64,000 nt of DNA from contig NZ_JANARS010000004.1 of NCBI RefSeq assembly GCF_024199985.1, forward strand, positions 62,001 through 126,000. Direction: 5' to 3'. The notes beneath the pieces are model-generated. The model ran no database searches and was not told the DNA's origin. It saw only the letters and a list, made by a program, of their open reading frames with translations. Made by a program: the position numbers and the translations under genes. This DNA comes from Nocardioides pinisoli (GTDB lineage Bacteria > Actinomycetota > Actinomycetes > Propionibacteriales > Nocardioidaceae). Below, piece after piece: positions 51,050 through 60,901 of the stretch. Within the stretch, counting starts at the first letter, position 1. Each line of letters opens with the position of its first letter.

Positions 51050-52231
51050 TCACGATCCGGCGACGGGCTCGTCCGCGCGTCCCTCGAGGTCGGCGTTCTC
51101 AGGCAGCCCGGTGTCGCCGAGACCCGTCTTGCGCGGTCGGTGGACCTTGGGCAGCACGAAGGTCAGCGCCACGCTGAGCACGATCATCGTGCCGAGGCCC
51201 CACCACACCAGCGGGTCGTCGAACAGGCTGACCAGCACCGCCCCCGTGGCGATGGTGAAGGCCCAGGTCCACATGATCAGCACCGCACGCCGCTGGGAGT
51301 GCCCGATCTCGAGGAGGCGGTGGTGCAGGTGCTGCTTGTCGGCGCTCATCGGCGAGCGTCCGGCACGCGTGCGTCGTACGACGGCCAGCACGAGGTCGGC
51401 GATCGGCACCATCAGCAGCGAGATCGGCAGCAGCACCGGCAGCACGGTGACGAAGAGGCTGTTGCCCGTCGTCTCCGGCATGCCGACGAACTGCCCGGTC
51501 AGCGTGAGCGCGCTCGCCGACAGCACGAGCCCGATGAGCATCGAGCCGGAGTCGCCCATGAAGAGCCGGGCGGGATGGAAGTTGTGCGGGAGGAAGCCCG
51601 CGCACGCCCCCGCGAGGGCGGCGCTCAGCAGGGCACCGGTCGTGGCGAGGGTCAGGTTGGTCTGCGCGGAGGCGAAGTAGCAGTAGAGGAAGAACGCCGC
51701 CGCCCCGATGCCCACCACCCCCGCGGCCAGCCCGTCGAGCCCGTCGACGAAGTTGACGGCGTTCATCGTGCCGATCACCACGACGAGGGTCAGCACGGCG
51801 CCCTGCACGTCGTCGAGGGAGAACTGCGTGCCGTCGGCGGCCGGGAAGTAGTAGAACCGCACCCCCTGCGTGACGAGGAGGCCGGCAGCCAGCACCTGCC
51901 CGCCGAGCTTGGTGAGCGCGTCGAGGTCGAAGATGTCGTCGATCACCCCGACGGCGCACACGAGCGCGCCGGCCAGGAGGACGGCACCGGCGTCGGGGAG
52001 GACGAACTCCTCGCTGGTCGACAGGAACGGCAGGTGCCGGGCGACGAGGTAGGCCGCGTAGAGCCCGCCGAGCATCGCCAGGCCGCCGAGGTAGGGGATC
52101 GGCTCGGCGTGCACGTCACGGTCGCGGACCGCGGCGACGGCTCCGGTGCGCAGCGCGAACTCCCGCGCGACCACCGTGAGCAGGTAGGTCACCGAGAGGG
52201 CGACCAGGAAGACGAGGAGGTACTCCCGCAT
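51050..52231 (-). CDS. MraY-family glycosyl-1-phosphate transferase (WecA-like)
   Basis: A 393-residue integral membrane enzyme with about 11 helices. Signatures: VIDDIFDLDAL (catalytic Asp pair), NAVNFVDGLDGLA, FHPARLFMGDSGSM and the cytoplasmic HLHHRLLEIGHS. This is the polyprenyl-phosphate N-acetylhexosamine-1-phosphate transferase group (WecA/Rfe), which starts synthesis of arabinogalactan-linker-like or teichoic polymers on undecaprenyl phosphate; the HIHH-type motif separates it from MraY proper. It follows tsaC by five bases. Confidence 0.93.
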   Translation of the reverse strand: MREYLLVFLVALSVTYLLTVVAREFALRTGAVAAVRDRDVHAEPIPYLGGLAMLGGLYAAYLVARHLPFLSTSEEFVLPDAGAVLLAGALVCAVGVIDDIFDLDALTKLGGQVLAAGLLVTQGVRFYYFPAADGTQFSLDDVQGAVLTLVVVIGTMNAVNFVDGLDGLAAGVVGIGAAAFFLYCYFASAQTNLTLATTGALLSAALAGACAGFLPHNFHPARLFMGDSGSMLIGLVLSASALTLTGQFVGMPETTGNSLFVTVLPVLLPISLLMVPIADLVLAVVRRTRAGRSPMSADKQHLHHRLLEIGHSQRRAVLIMWTWAFTIATGAVLVSLFDDPLVWWGLGTMIVLSVALTFVLPKVHRPRKTGLGDTGLPENADLEGRADEPVAGS

Positions 52232-52236
52232 CCGGC

Positions 52237-52902
52237 CTAGCCCAGGTCCTCGAGCACCACGCCGTGCTCCTCGATCGCGGCGTTGAGCTGCTCCAGCGAC
52301 AGCGCGCCCAGCCGCAGCACCCGGCCCTGGGGCACGGTGACGTCGACGATCGTCGAGGCCTCCCCGCCCGGTGAGGTGCCGGCGTCGACGATGACCGCGA
52401 CGGCGTCGCCGAGCATCTCCTCGGCCTGGTCGGCGTCGGTCGCCGCGGGCCGGCCGGTGAGGTTGGCCGAGCTGACGGCCAGCGGCCCCGTGCGCTCGAG
52501 CACCGCGAGGGCCACCTCGTCGTCGGGCATGCGCACAGCGACGGTGCCGCGGGTCTCACCCAGGTCCCACATCAGCGATCCCTGCTGCCGGCACACGAGC
52601 GTCAGCGGGCCGGGCCAGAACTCCTCGACGAGGGTGCGCGCCCACGGGGGCACCCCCTCGGCGAGGGCGTCGAGGGTGGTCGCGGCCGAGACCAGCACCG
52701 GCGGCGGCATGTCGCGGCCGCGGCCCTTGGCCTGCAGGAGGCGTCGTACGGCGTCGTGGGAGAACGCGTCGGCGGCGATGCCGTAGACGGTGTCGGTCGG
52801 GATGACCACGAGGTCCCCACGTCGTACGGCGCCGGCGGCGGCGCTCACCGCCGCCTCCCGGTCCTCCTCGGTCGAGGTCGCAAGCCTGTCCACGCCGCTC
52901 AT
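52237..52902 (-). CDS. tsaC: Threonylcarbamoyl-AMP synthase (Sua5/YciO/YrdC)
   Basis: A 221-residue protein with the YrdC fold: RRGDLVVIPTDTVYGIAADAF, LLQAKGRGRDMPPPVLV, EFWPGPLTLV, VAVRMPDDEVAL and AVSSANLTGRPA. It makes threonylcarbamoyl-AMP from Thr, bicarbonate and ATP for the t6A modification of ANN-decoding tRNAs. The ATG overlaps the prmC stop by four bases, so the two are coupled. Confidence 0.95.
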   Translation of the reverse strand: MSGVDRLATSTEEDREAAVSAAAGAVRRGDLVVIPTDTVYGIAADAFSHDAVRRLLQAKGRGRDMPPPVLVSAATTLDALAEGVPPWARTLVEEFWPGPLTLVCRQQGSLMWDLGETRGTVAVRMPDDEVALAVLERTGPLAVSSANLTGRPAATDADQAEEMLGDAVAVIVDAGTSPGGEASTIVDVTVPQGRVLRLGALSLEQLNAAIEEHGVVLEDLG

Positions 52903-53762
52903 CGTGCCAGTCGCGCGGTCAGGTAGCGCGGTCGACCCGCGAGGTCGGGGTGGTCGGTCACGTCGAGCCAGCGACCCGACGCGGCGAAGACGCCCGGCGC
53001 GGCGGCGCCCTGGACGTCGGCGTGCTCGGCGCCCACCACTCCCCCGGGCCGCAGCAGCAGCGCGGCGCGACGCTCGAGGACCCGCATCGCGTCGAGCCCG
53101 TCGTCGCCGGAGAACAGGGCGAGGTGGGGGTCGTGGTCGCGGGCCTCGACGGCGACCGACTCCCACGCCTCGAGCGGGATGTAGGGCGGGTTGCACACGA
53201 CGACGTCGACCGCGCCGGTCAGGTCGTCGAACGCGGTGGCCATGTCGCCGGGACGCAGGTCGACACCGGTCCCGGCGAGGTTGCGCTCGGCCCAGGCGAA
53301 GGCCTGCTCGTCGAGCTCGACCGCGTGCACCTCGGCGCCGGGGACCTCGTCGGCCACCGCCCGGGCGATCGCGCCCGAGCCCGTGCAGAGGTCGACGACG
53401 ACGGGCGCCCGCTCCCCCGCGACCAGCGCGGAGACCAGCTGCGCCTGCTCGATCGCCCAGCCCGCCAGCAGCTCGGTCTCGGGGCGCGGCACGAAGACGC
53501 CGGGACCGACGGCGAGCTCCACGTGGCGGAAGGCTGCGGTGCCGACGAGGTGCTGCAGCGGCTCGCGGGCCGCGCGGCGGGCCACGAGGGCGTCGTAGTG
53601 CTCGCGCTGGTCGGCGTCGACGTCGTCGACCAGCAGCAGCCGGCCGAGGCCGACGTCGAGGACGTGGGCCAGCAGCAGCTCGGCGTCACGCTCGGGCGAG
53701 GCGACGCCGGCCTCGCGGAGCCGGGCCGCGGCGGCGCGGCGCAGGTCGCGGGCGTCGCTCAT
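52899..53762 (-). CDS. prmC: Release factor glutamine methyltransferase
   Basis: A 287-residue SAM-dependent methyltransferase. The N-terminal helical domain (1-80) is followed by the methyltransferase core with [26 protein letters not shown] (SAM motif I) and VVCNPPYIP (the NPPY catalytic motif). It methylates the Gln of the GGQ motif in release factors. It overlaps prfA by four bases; the order prfA-prmC-tsaC is widespread. Confidence 0.96.
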   Translation of the reverse strand: MSDARDLRRAAAARLREAGVASPERDAELLLAHVLDVGLGRLLLVDDVDADQREHYDALVARRAAREPLQHLVGTAAFRHVELAVGPGVFVPRPETELLAGWAIEQAQLVSALVAGERAPVVVDLCTGSGAIARAVADEVPGAEVHAVELDEQAFAWAERNLAGTGVDLRPGDMATAFDDLTGAVDVVVCNPPYIPLEAWESVAVEARDHDPHLALFSGDDGLDAMRVLERRAALLLRPGGVVGAEHADVQGAAAPGVFAASGRWLDVTDHPDLAGRPRYLTARLAR

Positions 53763-54832
53763 GACTCGAGGGCAGCGAGCCGGGCGGCCATGTCGGCCTC
53801 CACGCACGAGTCGAGCACCGGCTGGAGGTCGCCGTCGAGCACCTGGTCGAGGTTGTAGGACTTGTAGCCGGTGCGGTGGTCGGAGATCCGGTTCTCCGGG
53901 AAGTTGTAGGTGCGGATGCGCTCGGAGCGGTCGACCGTGCGGACCTGCGAGCGGCGCGCGTCACTGGCCTCGGCGTCGGCGGCGTCCTGGGCGGCCTGGA
54001 GCAGCCGCGAGCGCAGGATCCGCATCGCGGACTCCCTGTTCTGCAGCTGGCTCTTCTCGTTCTGGCAGCTCGCCACGATGCCGGTGGGCAGGTGGGTGAT
54101 GCGGACGGCGGAGTCGGTGGTGTTGACGCTCTGCCCGCCCGGGCCGCTGGAGCGGTAGACGTCGATGCGCAGGTCGTTGTCGTCGATGGTGACGTCGACC
54201 GGCTCCGCCTCGGGCGAGACGAGCACGCCGGCGGCCGAGGTGTGCACGCGGCCCTGCGACTCGGTCACCGGCACCCGCTGGACGCGGTGCACCCCACCCT
54301 CGAACTTGAGCAGGGCGTAGGGCGCCTGACCCGGCTCGACCGTGCCCCGGGCCTTGACGGCCGCGGTGACCGACTTGTAGCCGCCGAGGTCGGACTCGGT
54401 GGCGTCGAGCAGCTCGACGCTCCAGCCGCGGGTCTCGGCGTAGCGGGAGTACATCCGCAGCAGGTCGCCGGCGAAGAGCGCGGACTCCTCGCCCCCCTCC
54501 CCCGACTTGATCTCCAGCAGGGCGTCCTTGCCGTCGGCGGCGTCGCGGGGCACGAGCAGCCGGCGCAGCCGCTCCTCGGCGGTGGCACGCCGGACGGCGA
54601 GCTCCTCGGCCTCCTGCGCGAAGGCGGGGTCGTCGGAGGCCAGCTCGCGCGCGGCCTCGATGTCGTCGCCCAGCCGCAGCCACTCCTGCCAGGTCGTGAC
54701 GACGGCCGTCAGCTCGGCGTAGCGCTGGTTGAGCTGCTTGGCCAGGCGCTGGTCGGCATGGGTCTCGGGGAGCGCGAGGCGCCGCTCGAGGTCGGCGTGC
54801 TCCTCGCGCATGCCGTCGACGGCTTCGAACAA
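53759..54832 (-). CDS. prfA: Peptide chain release factor 1
   Basis: A 357-residue RF1. Stop-codon recognition PxT motif is PVT in [19 protein letters not shown]; the GGQ loop is [37 protein letters not shown] is typical. It ends translation at UAA and UAG. The start codon is TTG at 54832, with GAGGAG six bases upstream; no ATG or GTG fits as well. It is preceded by the rpmE terminator hairpin. Confidence 0.97.
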   Translation of the reverse strand: MFEAVDGMREEHADLERRLALPETHADQRLAKQLNQRYAELTAVVTTWQEWLRLGDDIEAARELASDDPAFAQEAEELAVRRATAEERLRRLLVPRDAADGKDALLEIKSGEGGEESALFAGDLLRMYSRYAETRGWSVELLDATESDLGGYKSVTAAVKARGTVEPGQAPYALLKFEGGVHRVQRVPVTESQGRVHTSAAGVLVSPEAEPVDVTIDDNDLRIDVYRSSGPGGQSVNTTDSAVRITHLPTGIVASCQNEKSQLQNRESAMRILRSRLLQAAQDAADAEASDARRSQVRTVDRSERIRTYNFPENRISDHRTGYKSYNLDQVLDGDLQPVLDSCVEADMAARLAALES

Positions 54833-54867
54833 CGGTGACTCCTCGGGCTCGGGTGGGCAGACGACAA

Positions 54868-54904
54868 GGCGCCGGCCACCCGCGGTGAGCGGGCGACCGG
54901 CGCC
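54868..54904. terminator. Hairpin behind rpmE
   Basis: GGCGCCGG (54868-54875) and CCGGCGCC (54897-54904) form a perfect 8-bp outer stem with an inner CCCGC/GCGGG pair. It starts ten bases after the rpmE stop (minus strand) and lies just upstream of the prfA start. Confidence 0.6.
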
Positions 54905-54913
54905 TGGCGTGAG

Positions 54914-55153
54914 CTACTTCGTGTCGGCCGTCTCGGCCTGGGCCGGAGCCTTCTTGGCGTAGCGAGCCTCGAAGCGGGCGACGCGGCCGCCGGTGTCGAG
55001 GATCTTCTGCTTGCCGGTGTAGAACGGGTGGCACTGCGAGCAGACGTCGGCGTGGATCGAGCCGGAGGTCGCGGTGCTGCGGGTGGTGAACGACGCGCCA
55101 CAGGTGCAGGTCACCTGGGTCTCGACGTACTCGGGGTGGGTGTCCTTCTTCAT
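54914..55153 (-). CDS. rpmE: 50S ribosomal protein L31 (zinc-binding form)
   Basis: A 79-residue L31. The zinc-binding cysteines are all present: C16 and C18 (VTCTCGASF), C38 and C41 ([15 protein letters not shown]). This marks the C+ form used under zinc-replete conditions. The ATG at 55153 has GAGAGGAC upstream. A terminator-like hairpin follows the stop. Confidence 0.97.
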   Translation of the reverse strand: MKKDTHPEYVETQVTCTCGASFTTRSTATSGSIHADVCSQCHPFYTGKQKILDTGGRVARFEARYAKKAPAQAETADTK

Positions 55154-55283
55154 GGTGTCCTCTCGAATTGTTCCGGGTCGCCCGCGTGGATCGCGTAGTG
55201 ACGTGAACCGGAACCGGCGCACAAGTGTGCCACCGGTGTGAACAACGGCGCCAATCCGTGGATTCCCGCCGGCAGTCGACGGG

Positions 55284-57257
55284 TCAGCGGGAGCCGACGA
55301 TCTTGGTCACGGCCTGCGGGGAGTCGGCGGCGGCGAGCTGCTTGCGCAGGTCACCGACGACCGCGCCCTCGGCCGGGGCGAGCAGCCTCTCCTCGTGGCG
55401 GGTGCCGGAGGCGGCCACGTCGACCGCGGGCACGATGCCCTTGGCGGCGCGCTCCGCGCTGAGCACCAGCTCGAGGTTGGCGGCCCCCGAGAGCTCCTCG
55501 AGGAAGAACTCGTCGGTGGCCGATCCGGTGCCGACCGCGACGGTCGCCAGGATGGTCAGCGAGCCGCCGTCCTCGATGGCTCGGGCCGCACCGAAGAACT
55601 CCTTCGTCGGGTGCACCGCCGAGGCGTCGACCAGACCGGCCAGGACCCGGCCGTTGGCCGGCGCGGCCAGGTTGTAGGCGCGGCCCAGGCGGGTGAGCGA
55701 GTCCAGCAGGACGACCACGTGGTGGCCGAGCTCGACCAGCCGCTTGGCGCGCTCGATGGCGAGCTCGGCGACCAGGGTGTGGTCGGCCGGCTGCCGGTCG
55801 AAGGTCGAGGCGACGACCTCGCCCTTCACGGCGCGCTGGTAGTCGGTGACCTCCTCGGGGCGGGTGTCGACCAGCACCACCATGACGTGGCACTCCGGGT
55901 TGTTGGACGTGACCGACTGGGCGATCGACTGCAGGAGCGTCGTCGCGCCGGTGCGCGGAGGCGCGAGGACCAGCCCGCGCTGGCCCTTGCCCACCGGCGC
56001 GGCGACGTCGACGACGCGTCCGATCAGGTCGGCGTCCGTGGCCAGGCGCAGCCGCTGGTGCGGGTGGACCGGCACCGCGTCGGCGAACTGCGGGCGCTCC
56101 TTGGCGCCCTCGGCCTCGGTGCCGTTGACGCTGTCGATGCGGACCATCGGGTTGAACTTCTCCCGACGCTCGCCCTCACGGGGCTGGCGCACCTGGCCGA
56201 CCACCGCGTCGCCTCGGCGCAGGTGGTACTTCCGCACCATGGACAGCGACAGGTAGACGTCCTCGGGGCCGGGCAGGTAGCCCGACGTGCGCACGAACGC
56301 ACAGTTGTCGAGGACGTCGAGGATGCCGGCGGCCGGCACCAGGACGTCGTCCTCGAGGATCGTGGTGTCGGGCTCGTTGCGGCCGCTGCCCTGACGGGCC
56401 GTGGTCCGGTCGCGCCCGCGACGGCGGCGGTTGCGACGGCTGCCGCCCTCGCCGTCCTCGTCGTCGTCCGACAGGTGCTGGTCCTGGCGGTTCTGGTCCT
56501 GCCGGTTCTGCTCCTGGCGGTCCTGCCGGTTCTGCTCCTGGCGGTCGCGGTCCCGGTCCTGGCGGTCGCGGTCCCGGTCCTGCTTAACCTGCTGGCCCTG
56601 CTGGCCCTGCTGGTTCTGCTTCCCCTGCTTCTGGCCCTGGTCCTGCTTCTGGCCCTGGTCCTGCTTCTGGCCCTGGTCCTGCTGCCTGTCCGACTTCTTC
56701 TGGTCCTGCTTGTCCGCGCGCTGCTCGGAGCGCTGCTCCGACCTCTGCTCCGACCTCTGCTCCGGCCGCTGCTCCGGCCGCTGCTCGGCCGGCTGCTCGG
56801 CCGGCTGCTCGGGCTTCTGCGCGGACCGGTCCTCGGCCTTCTCCTCCGCCCGCTCGGCCTGCTGCTCGGCCTGGCGCTGCTTGCGGGTGCGGGTGCGCAC
56901 GGTCGTCTGCGGCGCCGGCTCGGCCGTCGCGGCGGCAGGCGCCGCGGGCTCCGTGGAGTCGGCGCGCTCCGTGGCGCGCGGGGACTCCGTGGCCGGGGCG
57001 GCCTGGGCAGGCTGGTCGGGCTGGGCGGACGGCGCCGCGGCACCACCGGACTGGCTGGCCCGGATGGCGTCGACGAGCTGCGCCTTCTTCATCGAGCCGG
57101 CCCCGGCGATCCCGAGGCCCGCGGCCATCGACTTCAGGTCGGCGAGCAGCATGGAGCTGAGCCCGCCGGACTTCTTGGCGGGCTTGCGGCCCGACTCGCC
57201 GGTCGCGGGCGTCTCGGGGGCAGCGTTCTCCGCAGCAGCAGAGGGGGTCTCGGTCAC
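55284..57257 (-). CDS. rho: Transcription terminator Rho, degenerate ATPase site, long disordered insert
   Basis: 657 residues: a Rho_N/SAP-like helix pair (about 34-68), a disordered region rich in Glu, Gln, Arg and Asp (about 70-300), the RNA-binding cold-shock-like domain ([20 protein letters not shown]), and the RecA-type motor. The motor aligns to E. coli Rho without gaps (offset 254), but key residues are changed: Walker-A Lys184 is Ala438 ([10 protein letters not shown]), catalytic Glu211 is Thr465 (VDTRPEEV), R-loop Lys326 is Ala580, Arg353 is Gly607. Walker-B Asp519 and Arg620 (Arg366) remain. The tail after 620 is divergent and 16 residues shorter. ATP hydrolysis is unlikely, so a regular Rho should exist elsewhere, or this one works differently. 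GTG 57257 has AAGGA upstream. It lies at the usual rho position between thrB and rpmE. Confidence 0.9.
   Translation of the reverse strand: MTETPSAAAENAAPETPATGESGRKPAKKSGGLSSMLLADLKSMAAGLGIAGAGSMKKAQLVDAIRASQSGGAAAPSAQPDQPAQAAPATESPRATERADSTEPAAPAAATAEPAPQTTVRTRTRKQRQAEQQAERAEEKAEDRSAQKPEQPAEQPAEQRPEQRPEQRSEQRSEQRSEQRADKQDQKKSDRQQDQGQKQDQGQKQDQGQKQGKQNQQGQQGQQVKQDRDRDRQDRDRDRQEQNRQDRQEQNRQDQNRQDQHLSDDDEDGEGGSRRNRRRRGRDRTTARQGSGRNEPDTTILEDDVLVPAAGILDVLDNCAFVRTSGYLPGPEDVYLSLSMVRKYHLRRGDAVVGQVRQPREGERREKFNPMVRIDSVNGTEAEGAKERPQFADAVPVHPHQRLRLATDADLIGRVVDVAAPVGKGQRGLVLAPPRTGATTLLQSIAQSVTSNNPECHVMVVLVDTRPEEVTDYQRAVKGEVVASTFDRQPADHTLVAELAIERAKRLVELGHHVVVLLDSLTRLGRAYNLAAPANGRVLAGLVDASAVHPTKEFFGAARAIEDGGSLTILATVAVGTGSATDEFFLEELSGAANLELVLSAERAAKGIVPAVDVAASGTRHEERLLAPAEGAVVGDLRKQLAAADSPQAVTKIVGSR
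56400..56830 (-). repeat. Short tandem repeats encoding the Rho disordered insert
   Basis: Several repeat families follow one another. Three 18-base units around ctggccctggtcctgctt (56625-56690) encode QDQGQK; 12-base units around 56715-56830 encode (R/A)(S/P)EQ; others near 56480-56580 encode RQDRDRD and NRQDQ. Repeat slippage probably drives length variation here. Confidence 0.75.
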
Positions 57258-57549
57258 GTGGATCCTTCGCACGTCGCGTCGCCTCCCGGACCGACACGAG
57301 CGGCCGGCGAGGCGGATGGTGGTCGCCCGTCCACGCGGACCTCGCGACATCGCGAGGACGGGGACGGGCTGGTACGCCGAACGGCGCGCGTTCAGGTTAG
57401 CAGGGGCGAGCGGTCCAGCCGGACATCCCGCGTCGATCCGCGTCGGCTGCGCGCACGTGCGGCGGCTCTGGCCGCCGAAACGCCCATGAGAGGGCTGCGT
57501 CCGCCGCACGTGCGGCGGGCCTCGCCGGATCTTCCCAGGTCATCGAGGA
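57258..57549 (-). other. rho leader and upstream region
   Basis: No gene in the 343-base thrB-rho gap. On the minus strand TAACCT (57399 to 57394) is a plausible -10, giving a leader of about 130 bases. The leader contains the stem-loop CTCGCG-acat-CGCGAG (57341-57356). Upstream of the -10 lies CCGCCGCACGTGCGGCGG (57501-57518), a perfect 18-bp palindrome, and a related GTGCGGCGG...CCGCCG near 57455-57477. Confidence 0.4.
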
Positions 57550-57591
57550 CGTCATGGCCGCCGGCCGGGTGGGCAACCGCCCGCCATGACG
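57550..57591. terminator. Hairpin behind thrB
   Basis: CGTCATGGC (57550-57558) and GCCATGACG (57583-57591) form a perfect 9-bp outer stem starting ten bases after the thrB stop, with further pairing inside. It likely ends the argS-lysA-hom-thrC-thrB transcript. No T-tract. Confidence 0.65.
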
Positions 57592-57600
57592 TTCGCGCGA

Positions 57601-58497
57601 TCAGAGGACGACGGCGCCCCGGGGCTCGATCGCCAGGTCGTGACACGCCCAGCCGTCCGGGCAGCGTGCGGCGATCGCCGCGGTGTCGGCCGACCCGAAC
57701 GCCAGCACGGTCGGTCCGGCGCCGGAGACGACGGCGGGCACGCCCTCCGCGCGCAGGCGGCGTACGAGCGCGAGCGACTCGGGCATCGCGGGCTCGCGCT
57801 GGTCCTGGTGCAGCCAGTCGCGGGTCGCGGCGAGCAGGTGCTCGGGCTGTCCGTTGAGCGCGGCCACGAGCAGGGCCGCGCGCCCGGAGTTGGCGGCGGC
57901 GTCGGCGTGCGGCACGGACTCCGGCAGCAGTCCGCGGGCGACCGTCGTCTCGACCCCGGTGGGCGGGACGAACACGACCGCGGTGACGCGGGGGTCGACG
58001 CCTGCGCGGACGGCGTACCAGTGGCCGTCCTCGCGTCCCGAGATCACGAAGCCTCCGTAGAAGGCCGGCGCGACGTTGTCGGGGTGGCCCTCGAGGTCGG
58101 CGGCGAGGTCGAAGAGCGCGTCGTCGGAGGCGAGGAGCTGGCCTCCCGCCACCAGCGCCCGCGCCAGAACGACGCCGGCCACGATCGCGGCGGACGACGA
58201 TCCCAGCCCGCGGGCGTGCGGGATGGCGTTGCGGCAGCGCAGGCGCAGGCCCGGCGGCTGCTCCCCCATCAGCTCGAAGGCGGCCCGCATCGAGCGGACC
58301 ACCAGGTGCGACTCGTCACGCGGTACGCCGTCGGCACCGGCGCCGTCGACCTCGACCACGAGGCCCTCGGGCAGCACCTCCGCCTCGAGCTCGTCGCGCA
58401 GCGACAGGGCCAGGCCGAGGGAGTCGAAGCCGGGCCCGAGGTTGGCCGACGTGGCGGGCACCGTGACGCGCACGGGCCCTTCGACGAAGGTGGCCAT
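57601..58497 (-). CDS. thrB: Homoserine kinase
   Basis: A 298-residue GHMP kinase. The ATP loop is IPHARGLGSSSAAIVAG; the N-terminal VTVPATSANLGPGFDSLGLAL and the C-terminal VSGAGPTVLAF are family signatures. It phosphorylates homoserine to O-phosphohomoserine, the substrate of ThrC. Its ATG lies two bases after the thrC stop, and it is the last gene of the aspartate-family operon. Confidence 0.97.
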   Translation of the reverse strand: MATFVEGPVRVTVPATSANLGPGFDSLGLALSLRDELEAEVLPEGLVVEVDGAGADGVPRDESHLVVRSMRAAFELMGEQPPGLRLRCRNAIPHARGLGSSSAAIVAGVVLARALVAGGQLLASDDALFDLAADLEGHPDNVAPAFYGGFVISGREDGHWYAVRAGVDPRVTAVVFVPPTGVETTVARGLLPESVPHADAAANSGRAALLVAALNGQPEHLLAATRDWLHQDQREPAMPESLALVRRLRAEGVPAVVSGAGPTVLAFGSADTAAIAARCPDGWACHDLAIEPRGAVVL

Positions 58498-58499
58498 GC

Positions 58500-59594
58500 T
58501 CAGGTCAGGCCCGCCGCGGCGGCCGCCGCGTCGACGTCGGCATCGACCACGGTGTCGACCACGTCGCCGAACGACTCCAGGGCCGTGGCGGTGTCCTTGA
58601 GGCCGTGCCCGGTCACCGTGATCGCCACGGTGGCGCCGGCGTAGCTCTCGCCGGCGGCGAGCTCGGCGAGCAGGCCCGCGACGCCGGTCGCGGAGGCAGG
58701 CTCGACGAACACGCCGTCGTGGCGGGCCAGCTCGACCTGGGCGGCGAGGATCTGCGCGTCGGAGAGGGCGGCGAACCGGCCCCCGGACTCGAGGGCGGCC
58801 GCCTCGGCGAGCTTCCACGAGGCGGGGTTGCCGATGCGGATGGCAGTTGCCTTGGTCTCCGGGTCGGGGAACGGCTCCCCGGTCACGAGCGGCGAGGCAC
58901 CCTCGGCCTGGAAGCCCCGCATGACGGGGCGCTTGCTGGCGCGGCCGAGGTCGGCGTACTGCTCGTAGCCCATCCAGTAGGCCGAGATGTTGCCGGCGTT
59001 GCCCACGGGGAGGAGGTGGTAGTCGGGAGCGTCCCCGAGGAAGTCGCAGATCTCGAAGGCCGCGGTCTTCTGCCCCTGCAGCCGGACCGGGTTGACGGAG
59101 TTGACCAGGGCGACCGGGTAGTTCCAGGCCAGCCCCTTGGCCATCTCCAGGCAGTGGTCGAAGTTGCCGCGCACCATGATGATCTGGGCGCCGTGGACGA
59201 CGGCCTGCGCCATCTTGCCGGCGGCGATCTTGCCCTCCGGCACGAGCACCAGCGGCTTGAGGCCCGCCTTGGCGGCGTAGGCGGCCATCGAGGCCGAGGT
59301 GTTGCCGGTCGAGGCGCACACCACGGCCTGCGCCCCCTCGTGCTTCGCGAGCGAGATCGCGGTCGTCATGCCGCGGTCCTTGAAGGACCCGGTCGGGTTG
59401 TCGCCCTCGACCTTCAGCCACACCTGCCCGCCCGTGAGCGAGGACAGCCACTCGGAGTGCACGAGCGGCGTGCCGCCCTCACGGAGCGTGACCGCCTCGA
59501 GGTCGTCGGGAAGCAGGTCGATGAGGTCGCGGTACTCCTCGATCAGTCCGCGCCACTGGTGGTGGGCCCACGGCGCGTCAGGGGCCGGGCTCAC
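58500..59594 (-). CDS. thrC: Threonine synthase
   Basis: A 364-residue PLP enzyme. The PLP lysine is in [31 protein letters not shown] is the phosphate-binding loop, and [13 protein letters not shown] is typical. It converts O-phosphohomoserine to threonine. The GTG start overlaps the hom stop by four bases (GTGA). Confidence 0.97.
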   Translation of the reverse strand: MSPAPDAPWAHHQWRGLIEEYRDLIDLLPDDLEAVTLREGGTPLVHSEWLSSLTGGQVWLKVEGDNPTGSFKDRGMTTAISLAKHEGAQAVVCASTGNTSASMAAYAAKAGLKPLVLVPEGKIAAGKMAQAVVHGAQIIMVRGNFDHCLEMAKGLAWNYPVALVNSVNPVRLQGQKTAAFEICDFLGDAPDYHLLPVGNAGNISAYWMGYEQYADLGRASKRPVMRGFQAEGASPLVTGEPFPDPETKATAIRIGNPASWKLAEAAALESGGRFAALSDAQILAAQVELARHDGVFVEPASATGVAGLLAELAAGESYAGATVAITVTGHGLKDTATALESFGDVVDTVVDADVDAAAAAAGLT

Positions 59595-60901
59595 TCGTCG
59601 CCCCCCTCGACCCGCATCACCGAGGTGACCTCGCGGACGATGTCCATGCTGCGGAGCTGGTCGACCGTCGCGCTGAGCGCGGCGTCGGGTGCGGCGTGGG
59701 AGACGACCACGAGCTGGGCGTCGGCACCGCGACCCTCCTGGCGGACGGTCTGGATCGACACGTCGTGGTCGGCGAACGCGTTGGCCACCGCGGCGAGCAC
59801 ACCGGCGCGGTCGTCCACGTCGATCGCGACGTGGTAGCGGGTGCGGGTCTCCCCCATCGGCAGGACCGCGCGATCGGCGTAGGCCGACTCGCCGGCCCCG
59901 CGGGTCTCGGCCAGGCGGTTGCGGGCGACCGTCACCAGGTCGCCGAGCACGGCGCTGGCCGTGGGGGCGCCCCCGGCGCCGGGGCCGTAGAACATCAGCT
60001 GGCCGGCGGCCTCCGACTCGACGAACACCGCGTTGTAGGCCTCGCGGACGCTCGCCAGCGGGTGGGAGCGCGGGATCATCGCCGGGTGCACGCGGGCCGC
60101 GACCTGCTCCTGGCCGTCGGGGCCCGGGCGGAGCTCGCAGATGGCGAGCAGCTTGACCACCGAGTCCATGTCGCGCGCGCTCGCGACGTCGGCGGCGGTG
60201 ACCTCGGAGATCCCCTCGCGGTGGACGTCGGCGGCGGTCACCCGCGAGTGGAAGGCGAGGCTGGCGAGGATCGCCGCCTTGGCCGCGGCGTCGAAGCCCT
60301 CGACGTCGGCCGTCGGGTCGGCCTCGGCGTAGCCGAGCTCCTGGGCCTCCTCCAGCGCCTCGGAGAAGCCGGCGCCGGAGGTGTCCATCTTGTCGAGGAT
60401 GAAGTTGGTGGTGCCGTTGACGATGCCGAGCACCCGAGTCACCCGGTCGCCGGCGAGCGACTCGCGCAGCGGACGCAGGATCGGGATCGCCCCGGCGACG
60501 GCCGCCTCGTAGTAGAGGTCGCGCTCCGCCTTGGCCGCAGCCTCGAAGAGGGTCGGGCCGTCCTCGGCGAGCAGGGCCTTGTTGGCCGTGACCACGCTGG
60601 CGCCGTTGTGGAGGGCGGAGAGGATGAGCGAGCGCGCCGGCTCGATCCCGCCGATCACCTCGACGACCAGGTCGACGTCGTCGCGGGCCACCAGGCCGTG
60701 GGCGTCGGTGGTCAGCAGGCCCTCGGGCACGTCGACGTCGCGGGGGGCGTCGAGACGTCGTACGGCGACGCCCACCAGCTCGACGGGGGCACCGACGCGG
60801 GCGGCCAGGTCGTCGTGCTGCTCGCCCAGGAGCCGCACCACCTGCGAGCCCACCGCGCCGCAGCCGAGCACCGCCACCCTCAAGGTGCGCTTGTCACTCA
60901 T
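59591..60901 (-). CDS. hom: Homoserine dehydrogenase with ACT domain
   Basis: A 436-residue enzyme. NAD(P)-binding [17 protein letters not shown] starts it; the catalytic core includes [33 protein letters not shown] and [10 protein letters not shown]. Residues 350-436 form an ACT domain ([30 protein letters not shown]), the usual site of feedback inhibition by threonine. It overlaps lysA and thrC by four bases each. Confidence 0.97.
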   Translation of the reverse strand: MSDKRTLRVAVLGCGAVGSQVVRLLGEQHDDLAARVGAPVELVGVAVRRLDAPRDVDVPEGLLTTDAHGLVARDDVDLVVEVIGGIEPARSLILSALHNGASVVTANKALLAEDGPTLFEAAAKAERDLYYEAAVAGAIPILRPLRESLAGDRVTRVLGIVNGTTNFILDKMDTSGAGFSEALEEAQELGYAEADPTADVEGFDAAAKAAILASLAFHSRVTAADVHREGISEVTAADVASARDMDSVVKLLAICELRPGPDGQEQVAARVHPAMIPRSHPLASVREAYNAVFVESEAAGQLMFYGPGAGGAPTASAVLGDLVTVARNRLAETRGAGESAYADRAVLPMGETRTRYHVAIDVDDRAGVLAAVANAFADHDVSIQTVRQEGRGADAQLVVVSHAAPDAALSATVDQLRSMDIVREVTSVMRVEGGDE

